Shown here: piece after piece, positions 53,222 to 63,922 of the stretch | How the letters are laid out: each line of letters starts with the position of its first letter | Position numbering within the stretch: position 1 is the first letter of the stretch | Assembly (NCBI GenBank): GCA_024362935.1 | Contig: JANCRA010000006.1 | Span: forward strand, 34,155,924-34,219,923 | Direction of reading: 5' to 3' | DNA from: Setophaga petechia | Lineage: Eukaryota; Chordata; Aves; Passeriformes; Parulidae | Length of the DNA stretch: 64,000 nucleotides | Made by a program: the position numbers and the translations under genes | Notes under the pieces: generated by a model | Databases searched by the model: none | What the model saw: only the letters and a program-made list of their open reading frames with translations | Told to the model about the DNA's origin: nothing

Positions 53222-55019
53222 CTGCAAGAGAGAGGAATAGAGCCAAGGTCAGATGCCGGATCTGTGGGGAGCCAAGGAGAGCCCCCTGCCAGGGCCATCC
53301 CAGCCGGCTCTTGCCATGGCCAGGAGGGAGCAGGGAGCAAGGGGATCAGCCCGAAGCTGCTGGCCACCAATGGCCCAGGTGGCCCTGAAATCTCAGGGTG
53401 CTCTGACCCCCGGAGCAGAGCCCTCCGCAGCCGGGGCAGGGCTTGCAGCTCTCCCAGTGCCAGCCCGCGCTGTCAGCCCGCTGCCCTCGCTCACCAGTGC
53501 AGATCAGCTGCAGCTCTCGTTGCTGCCCCCTCAGGCGCCGCCTGGCCATGCCTGTGAACACAGAGCCTGTCACGGCCCCAGCGGCACAGCTCCCTGCCAG
53601 CGGCGCTGTGGCCACACGGGCTGCTGGCCCGGCAGGGCTCAGCCCGGCCCTTGGCGCACGCTGCCGGCCCAGGGCACGGCTGCCAGAGGGCGGCAGCAGC
53701 AATGCCCAGGCCAGGCGGGGCTCCACGGCGCCGGGCCCGGCTTGCGCTGCCGGGGCAGCAGGCGGGGCTGGGGCCGAGCTGCGGCGGGCCAGGAAGGGGA
53801 GGGAACCCGGGCTTGTGGCTCACCCATGAACCTGATGGCCGCCTCTCGCAGGGGCTCCTGTGGGCTCTGCAGGTAGCGCAGGGCCCGGCGCAGGTGCTCG
53901 GCCGCTCGGCTGCTTTCCTCTGCCAGCTGGAGAGAGCGGCAGGAGGGAAGGGTTGGCGTGCGCTCAGCCCCTGGGCCGGGCGCTGCCTGCCCCCAGCCCC
54001 GGTCTCCCCTGCCCGCACAGCCCTGAGGCGCGGCCAGCAGCTGCCGACCGAGGGCTCCCGAGGGCAGGGGGCAGAGGGCCGGCTGCTGCCCAGGGAGCCG
54101 CGGTGCCGGCCCCCAGCCCCGCTGGGCCGGGGCTCCACGGGCACCCGGCTCACGCCCATGGGAGCCTGGAGAAGAGCCCGCGCCGCCTCTGACTGCAGCA
54201 GCAGCGGGCAGGGGCACAGCTGCCAGCCCCGCACACTGAGCACCGCCCTCAGGGGCCTGCTCCAGGCTGAGGCTGGGGGTTCTCGGCTGCTCTTACCAGG
54301 CCCTCGCCAATCCTCCATGTCTGATCCAGGTGTAGCATTTGTTCTAGATCCCTCCTCTTTAGGAATCTGGCTGCAGAATGCAGCGTTTCTCGGGAGGCCT
54401 GGAGAGCAGCAGAGAGGCACAGATGGCCCTACAGGCCAGGGCACAGGAGCATCCCAGTGCCGCAGCCTGGAGGAGGCTGCAGCATGCAAGGTGCCAGGGC
54501 AGGAGGCAGCCAAGCCCCCTCCCAGGGGGCAGCAGCCGGCCACAAGTCCTCACCTCAGCAAGAATCTGATTCTCATCATGGCAGTGGAAGTAGAGTGGGA
54601 CCAGGCTCTGGTGCACGTGGGGCTTCAGGGCCTTTCTTCCATCTTTGGTTAGTAAGTCCAGCATCTCTTGAAAGACACACATGCAGCTCAGCTGCACCTG
54701 GATATCATCCTGTATGAAAGGAAGGGCAAAAGACCTCAGCATCAGCTGCTTCAGACCCCTCAGGGCACAGGCCTGCATCTCCACAGGGCACCAAGTGTCC
54801 GGGCAGCAGCCAGTGGCCGTGGCTGTGGGCACAGAGCCTTACATGGTCAAAGAGTGGCAGGAGCGCCTCAGCCAGCGGCAGGGCGATGGGGGTGCCTATT
54901 GGGGCACCATTATCCAGGAGCAAGTATCTGAGTAGAAGAATGGTCATCCTGATCATGTCGCTATCGTTTTCTTGCAGGAGCTCCACAAGACTTTCACTCA
55001 GGCTCCACATTTTTTCGGC
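53022..55019 (-). CDS. MROH-like gene B, 3' part, six exons, 5' end lost at ERV-2
   Basis: Exons on the minus strand: 55019-54843, 54709-54554, 54398-54297, 53926-53824, 53551-53495, 53221-53022 (with TGA). Total 795 nt, 264 codons plus stop, phases consistent. Four of the exons match gene A in length and phase, and the segment SRAAEHLRRALRYLQSPQEP is almost the same in both, so A and B are tandem paralogues in the same orientation. Upstream of 55019 only intron is left before the ERV-2 LTR at 55229. Gene B is either a 3' fragment or is continued beyond the provirus, outside what I can recognise. Confidence 0.75.
53495..53551 (-). CDS. MROH-B exon (57 nt)
   Basis: Acceptor TTCACAG, donor GTGAGC; codes ARRRLRGQQRELQLICT. 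Confidence 0.83.
53824..53926 (-). CDS. MROH-B exon
   Basis: 103 nt as in gene A; codes SRAAEHLRRALRYLQSPQEP, donor GTGAGC. Confidence 0.88.
54297..54398 (-). CDS. MROH-B exon (34 codons)
   Basis: Codes SRETLHSAARFLKRRDLEQM; acceptor GCTCTCCAG, donor GTAAGA. Same length as in gene A. Confidence 0.88.
54554..54709 (-). CDS. MROH-B exon (52 codons or longer)
   Basis: Codes QVQLSCMCVFQEMLDLL and LVPLYFHCHDENQILAE; acceptor TTCATACAG, donor GTGAGG. The frame stays open further upstream (ALRGLKQLMLRSFALPF), so the exon may be longer. Confidence 0.82.
54843..55019 (-). CDS. MROH-B exon (59 codons), absent from gene A
   Basis: Phase 0/0, acceptor GCACAG, donor GTAAGG. Codes WSLSESLVELLQENDSDMIR and LLLRYLLLDNGAPIG. 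I found no counterpart in gene A. Confidence 0.85.
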
Positions 55020-55228
55020 CTGTGCGGAACACAAGGTTGTGAAAGGCCACCCTGCTGCCGCAGGGCCCAGAGGCCAAAGGCCTGTCCCCAAGCACTGGGG
55101 CAGCTGAAGCGGGAGGCAGGAGAGCTGGAAGCAGCTGCCCCAGCGCCCCAAGCCCAGGCAAGGCCAAGCAACTGCGTTGCCCAGCCCCACGCTGCCTGCA
55201 CGGCTTCAGCCACTGCCCCCTCCTCACC

Positions 55229-55522
55229 TGTCGCTATCAGACACAAAGGAACACAAGCACACACCTCTTTCAAGGTGAAGGAAAAAAGGGAAGTTTTATT
55301 TTCTGACTCCTATATTTATAGTTTTACAAAGGTGACAGAGGATTGGAGGGTGACAGTGACACCTCGCCAATGACACTGGCTACAACAACAGTCCATCAAT
55401 TCTCTCCTCCTCCATCAAAGGAATGTGAACCACAAGTTATTTACAAGAAAGTGTGTGATAAAGTTCCTTAGAAGAATGTCAACATCAGAAGGCCTTGAGA
55501 ATCTTAAAAAACCAGGGCGACA
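55229..55522 (-). repeat. ERV-2 3' LTR (294 bp)
   Basis: Same ends (TGTCGC...GCGACA) and layout as the 5' LTR, with visible substitutions between the two. Its outer border abuts GGTGAGG, a splice-donor-like sequence that continues as the intron of MROH-like gene B. Confidence 0.88.
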
Positions 55523-55598
55523 TCTCACCCTTTTCTGTTTAAAAAAAAGAAAAAAGGAAAAGAAAATGAACAATGCAAAAAGGAAGCATGAACGATGT

Positions 55599-58282
55599 TC
55601 AGTGTCCATTTGTAGAGGAATCATCTGAGTGATCACTCTCATCATCTGCATCCGAGTCATCATTCAATGATTCATCCGCCTGATGCCTTTCAGGTTGGTC
55701 ACGGTTTCCATCCTGCTCGTCGGCTGGATTCTGCCTCTGCGGTCGCAGGTCAGGGCGAACACATTTCGAAGGTACCCAGCGTACCCCAGTATCTGTGGAT
55801 ACACAAGCATACCCGCGCCCCAAAGGGCTAAGGTCATAGGGACCTTCCCACTGTTTGGTGACTAAATTCCGCACCTGAACCTTTGCCCGAGGCTGATGTG
55901 CCTCGTCCGCAGCCTGCAACGAGAGATGGTGATTCAAAATGACAGGGTTATCTGAGTTCTGTGGCACAGTGAGATGATTAATTGTGCACAAAGCTTTTGC
56001 CAACCGACTTTGCGGGGTTTCACCCTGCATTCCCCGTTTTTGTTTTTGAAGAACCCGCTTCAGAGTACCATGAGTGCGTTCCACAATAGCCTGACCAGTC
56101 GGAGAATGAGGGATACCAAACTTGTGTGAGACACCCCACAACTGCAGGAACTGCCGCACGTTTTGCGATGCGTAAGCAGGACCATTGTCGGATTTCACAG
56201 CAGAAGGTGTGCCCAGAACGGCAAAGGCCTGCCTCCAGTGGGCAAGGACATCACAGGCCTTGTCCCCAGTGTGAGCCGAAGCCCACATTGCAGAGGAGAA
56301 CGTGTCCACCGTGACATGCACATACTTAAACCGGCCAAACTCGGCAATCTGGGTGACATCAGTCTGCCAAAGCTCCAAGGCCCTAAGGCCTCTGGGGTTT
56401 ACCTCTGCTGGCAAAGGCGGAGCAAGTGCATGGCAGTCATCACACGACTCAACAATGTCACGAGCCTCAGTTGGCGTCAGCTGAAACTGCTTCTGCAGGG
56501 TATGTGCGTTTTGGCAGGAAAACCCATGCAATGCCTCGGCCTGCGCGAGTGTATCAGGCTGAGGCGCCACCCATGCTGGGTTAGCCAACTTGTCGGCCCT
56601 CGCGTTACCTTCCACAATAAAGCCTGGCAAATCAGTGTGACTCCTCACATGCAGAACATAAAAAGGATGAACCCGGGCCTGAATAGCACACCACAAGGTC
56701 TTCAGTAAATGGAACAAGGCAGGATTACTGACCTCCTTCAAAACCCAATGACCCAACCGTTGTGCGATATCAGCCACGTAGGCGGAATCCGTGACCAAGT
56801 TGAAAGGTTCCTGGGAAAATTTCTCAAATGCCATGACAGCAGCCCTCAATTCAACCAATTGGGCTGACCCATCCTCATGGCCTTCCAGAACCTGCCACTC
56901 AGATCCATCCCGCCAGGTAACAATGGCCTTTCCTGTTTACCCTGAATTGTCAGTAAAGACGGTGGGTCCTTGCACAGGTTCCTGACTATTTTTGGGCCGC
57001 AAAGAAATTTGTGTAGACTTTGCCATATGCAGTAGCCTATGGCTGGGCAGATGATAAGTGATCTGCCCTGAAAAATTTTCCAGAGCACTTTGCAGGGACA
57101 CGCTGTTTGCAAAGCTCCAGTCAAAATCCTCCCGTTGCACCGGGAGTATGATCTTTGCAGGATCCGCACCCATCAATTGCAAACACCATTGCCGGCATTT
57201 GATTATCAAGCGAGCAATCAGCTCAAACAATGCAGTTGCCATCTTCTGCGGCTGATGGGGCAGGAAAACCCATTCCAGAACGTGCAAGGAATCAGACCAT
57301 TTGTCTCTCCATTGGCCAATGATGCCCGTGGGATACGAATCCGGAGTGGTGATGAACGCAGTGACATCAACGGAGGGATCAATGCGATAACCTTGGCAAG
57401 CCGAAACAGCTCGCTGAACCACCTCCAACGCCTCACGTGCCTCAGGGGTCAGTGTGCGAGGTGACTTCAAATCAGAGTCTCCTTTCAACAAATCATACAG
57501 AGGAGACAGCTGTGCGTCGGTTAGTCCCAAGTATGGACGTAACCAAGTGATGACACCTACCAATTTCTGAACATCATTCAGTGTCTTCACAGAATGCACA
57601 AATTGCACCTCCTGGTGACGGATCGTCCGTTCCAGAATGTTGACCCCCAAGTACTTCCAAGGTGGTTGTTGTTGCACCTTTTCTGGAGCCACCTGCAGTC
57701 CATGAGCATGCAAAACATCGAGCAACCGAGGCTGAATCCTCAGCAGCTCATCCTGGGTGGATGCGGCCACCAAAATGTCGTCCATATAATGATACAAACG
57801 TGCATCAGGAAACTGCTTGCGAACTCCAGACAGGTATGGGCCACATACCACTGGCATATGGCAGGAGAATTGCGCATTCCCTGAGGCAATGTCCTCCATT
57901 GATATCTCTGTGCGGGCTCAGCCTCGTTAATCACTGGCACCGAGAAGGCAAACTCCGGTCTGTCATCGGGATGCAAAGGAATTGTAAAGAAAGAATCCTT
58001 CAGATCCACAATGAGGACCGGCCAGTCTGCGGGAAGCATGGTAGGCGATGGCATGCCCGTCTCCAATGTTCCCATGCTTTCCATCACGGCATTAACCTTT
58101 TGGAGGTCTTGCAACAACCTCCATTTCCCAGATTTCTTTTTGATGCAGAAGACAGGAGTGTTCCAGGGACTGGAAGTAGGCTCCAGATGACCCTGGTCCA
58201 ACTGCTCCTGCACCAGATTCCGAAGAGTGTCGTATTTATCTTGAGGGAGGGGCCACTGCTTCTCCCAGACAGGTTTGTCCAC
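55599..58282 (-). pseudogene. pol: ERV-2 pol (reverse transcriptase, RNase H, integrase), two breaks
   Basis: RT begins near WPLPQDKYDTLRNLVQEQ and has LPQGMRNSPAICQ and the catalytic YHYMDD, the two lying in different frames because of an indel near 57850. RNase H starts with VFTDNSG and is cut at once by an in-frame TAA at 56937-56939; beyond it the frame is open for 359 codons. Integrase shows VTVDTFSSAMWA, KSDNGPAYAS and IVERTHGTLK (the D,D,E residues) and a GPY-type C-terminal domain. It closes with an unusual acidic Asp/Ser/Glu tail. Few breaks for an ERV, so probably not ancient. Confidence 0.85.
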
Positions 58283-58299
58283 CAGTCACCGTATAGGAG

Positions 58300-58941
58300 G
58301 CATCGGACACTCTGTGCCCTTCACTGCAGTGGCCCCCATCAAAAATCCGTCCCGATGCACACCCCCAGACAGACAGAACATCCCTCCCCCAGAGGTTGGC
58401 AGGAGTATAAGTAACATGAGGCATAAGCCAGGCCGTCTGTCCCTCCGGGTTCGTGACCAGCACAGGCTGCTGGCTCACGTAGCATTGCGCCGTCCCTCCC
58501 AGGCCTCGACAGACGTCCCCACTGGATCCAAGGGCCACTCCAGGGGCCAGGCAGCTAGGGAGAGAACTGTGACGTCAGCACCGCTGTCGAGAAGCCCGCG
58601 GAGGTGGATTTCCGACGGTGCCACACCAGGAACAGAGAGGGTACGCAGCACCTCGGGACGGTCCTTGGTCAGGACGGCAGTCCAGTGAACTTGAGGCGGC
58701 CCAGTGGATCCAAAGCCACCAGCTCCACGCAACTGGTCATCTGCCCTGCAAACAGAGGACTTAAAAGGCACAAACTGAGCGAGCCGCATCCCTTTCGGGA
58801 TCGTGACGGGGGGGTGGGTGTGGAGACCATGGCACAAATCTGCCTTGTGAAATCCACATCAATGAGCCCCAGGTGAACAATGATGCCCTGAAGGGTGGCA
58901 CTGGACCTCCCCATAAGGGGAGCACTCATGCCCCCACCCAA
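58300..58941 (-). pseudogene. pro: ERV-2 dUTPase and aspartic protease, frameshifted
   Basis: The dUTPase part reads GRSSATLQGIIVHLGLIDVD and, in another frame, TIPKGMRLAQFVPF; the switch falls at a run of seven G (58808-58814, plus strand). dUTPase lowers dUTP during reverse transcription. The protease follows with the active-site LLDSGADVTVL and later NLWGRDVLSVWG, again in different frames. At least two indels are present. Confidence 0.78.
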
Positions 58942-58974
58942 GGGGCCAAAGGCATCCAGGGGAACCTTGTGTTA

Positions 58975-60641
58975 TCTCAGAAGATTCTAAGGCAACTGTT
59001 GCTGCGGTGCAGACATCCACACCTGCTGATCCGCGGGTGCTGGCTACAAGCCGGCAAAGGAGACCTCCATCGGCTCCGGGGTCTGGAGAGAAGCTTGTGT
59101 CTGCACGCGCCCCTCCTGCGCGCTCCGCTTGACGTTTCCCAAGCCTGGCAAAGCCTGGCTGTTAACATGAACAGTCGCCTTGAAAACACTGGACATGTGA
59201 TTCGGCCTACCACACCGACCGCACAAGAACATGGGGAATTTGACCTTCTGCGCTTTCTCCCCTCGCTTCTTGCCAGCCTGCGCAGTCCCCTGCTGTGGCC
59301 GCTTGCCCTGAGGAACTGCCCAAACCGGCTGCACAGTGGCAGCCACAGCAGCCAACTTCCGACCCGGGGGAACGATGTCTGCACAGGTCTCCGCCATCTC
59401 AGAGATAGTAGGGACACCAGGCAGAGCCACTCTGACCTTCCTACAAGCAGCATTGCAATTACAACTTACAAGGTTTGCAATCGTAACGCTCCTAGCCAGA
59501 GGATCAGGTACCTGCCTCTCCACGGATGCAATCAGCCTTGATGCAAATGCCATGAAAGGCTCATCATCCCCCTGGACAATGGTCGCAAATGGCTGCTTCG
59601 GAGCAGCCATCTTCAGGGTCTGGACAATTGCTGCCATGCCCAGCGTGTGGAACTGGTCAAGCACAAGGGGATCAAATACAACCTGCCCCTGAACATTCTC
59701 AGAACACCCTGTCCCCATCAGCATGTCATCAACAACCTCACGCCTGGGGTCCTGCTGCACCAGTGCAGCATTCTGCACCACCACTTGGGCCGCCAAACGA
59801 GCCCACTTGGTCTCAAAAACACCAAATTGCACAGGGTCAAAAAGAGAATGTACCACACGACGGAGATCGTGAGGTGTCAGCAGATCCGTAGCAATCCTCC
59901 GGAGAGTCTGCATAACCTCAGCAGACCCCAAACCATGCTGAGCAGCTGCTTCAGGAGTTCCTTCTCCAGCTTATATATAAGGGGTTCATGGGTGTTATGA
60001 GCAACGGCCCTGATCACAGGGAAAGCCTGGGGACCACCTGGCAAAGCCACCGCACCTGCTGTGTCTCGGCCCTTGGGCCCCACGGGGACAAGAAGGGATG
60101 ATTGACTGGGCGCCAGGTCAACACCACTCGTCCCTATGCCGCCTGCAGCACTGGCAGAGCCAGAGGAGCCCACTCCGCGACCCTGCAGATGCCATGAGGA
60201 GACAGGCTCATTCATCTTGTCGGTCTTGGTTTTGGCCTCTCACCAGAAGCGCTCGGGGTGCTTCGGGCGCACAGTCACCTGGCACGCAGGAAGCGTCCAA
60301 TGATTTGATGAGAAAGCGCCATGGCCCCGGGCACCCACCGGCCTCCCACTGGCCGTGTCAGCAGTTGCGCTAAAGGTAAATACCTCAGCGCCCTGCCGTG
60401 CCGCAGCTCTGGCCGGAGGCACCTTGGTGAACGCAGGTGCCGGCACAGCCCGCAAATCCGGCGCGGGCTGGGACGCGACCGGCGCGGGGGCCCCAGCCCC
60501 CGACACGGGAGAGGAGCGGGATGCCGAGAGAGGCGCGGCCCGTGGAGCCGCATCACTGCGGGGCGGAACAAGGGAGCCGGGCAAGCCCCCTATGAGAGCC
60601 CGTCCCGAGCCGCTAGACTCCACAGCGGGCACCGCCCCCAC
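58975..60641 (-). pseudogene. gag: ERV-2 gag (matrix/linker, capsid, nucleocapsid), frameshifted
   Basis: Three overlapping frames cover it: 60641-60240 (Pro/Ala-rich N-terminal region), 60215-59877 (start of capsid, with PQAFPVIRAVAHNTHEPLIY) and 59931-59044 (rest of capsid, with the major homology region near PFMAFASRLIASVERQ). Nucleocapsid has one CCHC-like knuckle (CGRCGRPNHM) whose final Cys is replaced, so RNA packaging would be impaired. Gag forms the particle. At least one frameshift, near 59930, separates the capsid halves. Confidence 0.8.
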
Positions 60642-60757
60642 CGAGCGGAGAGGGGCTGGCTGCCCGCCGACCGGAGCAGGGATGGACGGAGCACTGACCG
60701 ACGCCCCGCCCCCGGCTGCCTTCGCCGACTGCGCATGCCCAGCCTAGGCTGCAATAC

Positions 60758-60775
60758 ACTGCAGCGGTCACCAGA
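60758..60775 (-). other. ERV-2 primer-binding site
   Basis: TGGTGACC two bases after the LTR end resembles the 5' part of a tRNA-Trp-type primer site, as used by avian alpharetroviruses; the following bases do not match well, so the tRNA is uncertain. Confidence 0.45.
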
Positions 60776-61067
60776 TGTCGCTATAGGACACGAAAGAACA
60801 CAAGCACACCACTGCTCTCAAGGTGAAAGAAAAAAGGGCGTTTATTTTTCTGACTCCAATATTTATAGTTTTACAAAAGTGACAGCGGATTGGAGGGTGA
60901 CAGTGACACCTCTCCAATGACACTGGTTAAACCAACAGTCCATCAACTCTCTCCTCCACCAAAGGAATGCAAAACAATAAGTTATTTACAAAAAAGTCCG
61001 TGAGAAAGTTCCCTACAAGAATGTCAACATCAGAAGGCTTAGAAAATCTTAAAAAACCAGGGTGACA
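60776..61067 (-). repeat. ERV-2 5' LTR (292 bp)
   Basis: On the minus strand it runs from TGTCACCCTGG to TAGCGACA. A TATA box (ATAAAT, 60861-60867) is closely followed by AATAAA (60841-60846), so R is short. The primer-binding site next to it starts TGGTGACC. Confidence 0.88.
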
Positions 61068-61079
61068 CAGCCTTACCTT

Positions 61080-61830
61080 CTTTTGGGAAGTGTCCTCCGG
61101 AGCTGTGCCCAGGCTGGTCTGGAGCTGGGAGCAGCCCTGCCCCACCCAGCCCCTCTCAGCAGCAGCCCCTGCCCTGCTCAGGGTGGCTCCTTCCCCCCAG
61201 AGCTTCTCCCCAGCGCTGGGAGCAGCTCCCCGGGCCGGCTGAGAGCTGTCCCTGGCAGGCAGCAGAGTCCCTGCCCCAGCACAGCGCCCTGGGCTGCAGG
61301 ACCCTGCTCTGCAGGACAGCCCTGGGCACCCCTGGCTGCAGCCTCGGCTGCTCAGCCCTGCAGCAGAGCCGGGCAACAGGAGCTGCCTTGGGCTGTGCCT
61401 GGGCTGGGGCAGCAGGGAAAGCCAGCCCTGCCCTAGGGCCACAGCCCTGCCCTGCAGCAGCTCTGAGAGTCCTCCTGAAAGGTCCTAAAAGCTGTGGGAT
61501 GTGCCAGCTCCAGGAGATCCCAGCAGGAACTGCAGCTTCTCTTCCCACAGCCAGGGAATGACAGCTTCAAACCTGGGATGATTTCTGCTCTAGTGAGCCC
61601 TGAGTGAGCTCTGCCCTGTGCTCCCAGCCCAGGCTGAGTTTAACTCCTCTGTGCCTCTGTGCTGTGCCCGGGGTGGCTGCAGGCAGTGCCCCAGCCCTGC
61701 TGGGCTGTGCACAGGAGCTGCTCCTGGCCAGAGCTGTCTCTCTGCAGCGCTGCCCTTGCCAGGAGCTGCCTCTGGGCCAGGAGCCTCGGTGCAGGTTTTT
61801 TAAAGGACTTTGGGTTTGGCTTTTGCCTTG
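61080..61830. other. GC-rich flank without recognised gene
   Basis: Many short frames on both strands, no domain. It follows the ERV-2 5' LTR and does not resemble the missing part of gene B. Confidence 0.35.
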
Positions 61831-61832
61831 GA

Positions 61833-62230
61833 GTCTCTGAGAGGTTTGTGCAATCATGGCCTCCAATCATCTGCTTTATTCAGTCCCTGGAGAGACTTTG
61901 TCAGTAACAATACTCAGTGGGGCTCATTAATACTCAGTTATTTTAAGGCACTTTGTGTTTCCCTTTTGATACAGACTCTGTGAGAGGTTTGTGCAATCTT
62001 GGCCCCAATTATCTGCTTTAATGAGTCCCTTGAGAGTTTTGTACTGACACTCAAGGGGGATCATTAATGCCTTGAGATACTCAAAGTTTTTAAGGTGCTT
62101 CATGGATTTAATAATACTTTTAGGTACTTTCAAGGATTTTCCTTCACACACTGAGTCTCTTGAGAGGTTTTTGTGCCATCCTGGCTTCCAGTTCTCTCCT
62201 CCAAGGAGTCCATGAGGAGCCTGTGTTGGG
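61833..62230. repeat. Degenerate tandem repeat (about three units of 75-180 bp)
   Basis: GAGAGGTTTGTGCAATC starts at about 61838 and 61982, and a diverged GAGAGGTTTTTGTGCCATCC at about 62161. Each is followed by a CTCC- or TCTGCTTTA-type segment and GAGTCC. It lies just 3' of the ERV-3 env remnant (minus sense), so it may be its 3' untranslated region. Confidence 0.6.
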
Positions 62231-62234
62231 TATC

Positions 62235-62644
62235 TCCCTCCTTTCTCTTTTACAACACAGATGGAACTGAAAGAATTTTAAAAGACCTTCTAAAAGCATC
62301 CAAACACACATGGGACAATTAACAATACAACAACAACCACTAAGAGAATTAATAGTCCTGTTTTAGCTGGATATCATCCAACTCTTTAGTCCCTTGGATT
62401 GGAAGAGTTTATTGAACCAGTCTTTGTTTTCCACTTGAAGCTTCTTGAACCCTTCCTTCAGTACCTGAATGCTCTTGTGGATTGACTCGCTGTGGCTGGA
62501 GAGCTTCATGCAACACATGCCCTCAGAGTCTACACAGCCATGCCCGTGTGCCCAGAGTAAAAACTCTATCACTGTTCTGCAAGGTGGCATGTCTGATGGT
62601 CTCTGTGTCTGAGAGCAGGCCACCCAATGTGAGGGAGGTAGCAT
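62235..62644 (-). pseudogene. env: ERV-3 env, transmembrane subunit remnant
   Basis: The frame 62644-62363 has a degenerate immunosuppressive-domain-like stretch followed by CVDSEGMCC, a CX6CC motif (about 62536-62510) that in gamma-type envelopes links to the surface subunit. A helix-rich ectodomain follows, then on the same strand a Val/Leu/Ile-rich membrane anchor near 62355-62290 and a purine run (AAGAGAAAGGAGGGAGA) near 62250 that looks like a polypurine tract. No start; joined to the surface part only through frame breaks. Confidence 0.78.
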
Positions 62645-62763
62645 TGGTTTGCTTACTTAACAGGCACCCAAGACGGTCTCATTGTCCTAAAGCTTTAGCT
62701 GCAGCCACCCAAGGTAGTAACATGGAGGCTGCTATTTTCTTGTTTTTACTCCAACAGATGACA

Positions 62764-63495
62764 TTATTTCATGCAATCATATTCAAAGTAGTATGTAGAT
62801 CTTTTTTCACTGTTTCTCTGGCTATTAATCATTTTGGTGTTGGGTGCCAGCAAGGTAAGCCTCCCCAAGCTACAATGTCCGCCTTCAATGTGTGCAGGGA
62901 CACCAGGCCATGCTCTATCCCTGCAAATAAGAAACACACCCTGCAGCAACTGGAGTGGGTAGCTGCTGGACCAAGAAATTATGGAAGAAGTGTAATTACA
63001 CCATCTGGTCTGGTTTTTGTAAGTGGGATGGGATAGGGAGATGTCTCTCCTGATAGTTTCTTTTTCTCTTGTAATTTTGTGTCTTTCACCCTCTTCCCAT
63101 CTCAGATGATAACAAAATGTTACACAAAAGTCCATTTTTATAGAGCTGAGAATTTCTACCCCCTGAGTTCGAGTGGTGCATGCAGGAGCTTCTGGCTCCA
63201 GCAGTCCCAAGCATCGACAGGGTTGCACTTCTTTGCTGTCAGGATTATCACCTCGCATACTGCAGATGGCATCCTCAGTTATTGGCCAGACATCTGTAGG
63301 CAACCCCACTGGGCAGGTGGAGAAGGGGTCGTCAGGGCTAGCCACAGACAGGCACAGGGTGTCTTGTTTCATGGCTTTTGCTAGAGTGATCCATACCTTG
63401 TGCTTTGTGTTTTTAGGGTTATCCATCCACTCAGGAGGAGCATGGTTGCAAACAGGCTGAGGAATGGGAGTAGAAGCTTCTTATGTGTCATCTTC
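62764..63495 (-). pseudogene. env: ERV-3 env, signal peptide and surface subunit, frameshifted
   Basis: ATG near 63490 opens a typical signal peptide (MTHKKLLLPFLSLFATMLLL) that meets a stop; the surface subunit is in another frame (63426-62764) with HKVWITLAKAMKQDTLCLSV and DDPFSTCPVGLP, wording common to avian ERV envelopes. Several N-glycosylation sites are seen. A frameshift near 63430 and further breaks before the transmembrane part make it non-functional. Confidence 0.75.
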
Positions 63496-63922
63496 AAAAG
63501 AATTGTCTAGTCCAGGTGTTAAATGCTAAACAGAACAGGCCTATCAGCAACACCAGCCACTGTATGATATCATTGATATTTAGAGTGGATCTGAACCCTT
63601 CCGAAACTGGTGGGGCGGACCCAAAAAGATGGTTAAAGGGTTGGGAGACGATTTCGCCCGGTGTCATTTCATTACAGCAGGTGTCATTATTTAAGTAACC
63701 CCAAAAACATACAGTTAGTGTGTGATAGCTGTGAATCCATGTGCCTGCTTTCCAGAGCAAGTTAAAAATCCATGAATCCCTCACCTTATTCACCCATAAA
63801 ACAAGCCAGATAAGAGACACAGTAGCCTTGGTTAAAGGACCCATGTTCAGATAAGGGCCTACAAATGGGAGAAATACAGCCACGATCACATGCCACCCAA
63901 ACCAGGGCAAGCTGGACCACAT
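63494..63922 (-). CDS. Hydrophobic ORF upstream of ERV-3 env (142 aa), unrecognised
   Basis: Complete ATG-to-stop frame ending where env begins. It has three hydrophobic stretches: WHVIVAVFLPFVG, VSLIWLVLWV and IIQWLVLLIGLFCLAF, and a CC pair. I do not recognise it. It may be a remnant of the env leader or an alternative envelope C-terminus, or a small accessory membrane protein. Unlike env itself it has no break. Confidence 0.4.
   Translation of the reverse strand: MWSSLPWFGWHVIVAVFLPFVGPYLNMGPLTKATVSLIWLVLWVNKVRDSWIFNLLWKAGTWIHSYHTLTVCFWGYLNNDTCCNEMTPGEIVSQPFNHLFGSAPPVSEGFRSTLNINDIIQWLVLLIGLFCLAFNTWTRQFF

Larger units (their letters stand above)
55229..61067 (-). mobile_element. ERV-2: betaretrovirus-like provirus with two LTRs, no env (5.84 kb)
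   Basis: Matching LTRs at both ends enclose gag, dUTPase/protease and pol in the expected order, all on the minus strand. A dUTPase between gag and protease is a known trait of betaretroviruses and ERVK-type elements. Env is absent: the 3' LTR begins about 75 bp after the end of pol. Several frameshifts and one nonsense codon make it defective. I see no matching target-site duplication (CTCACC on one side, CAGCCT on the other), which suggests recombination or decay. Confidence 0.88.

Noticed and set aside
55599..56858. Plus-strand frames opposite ERV-2 pol
   Set aside because: They mirror a well-supported integrase/RNase H on the minus strand.
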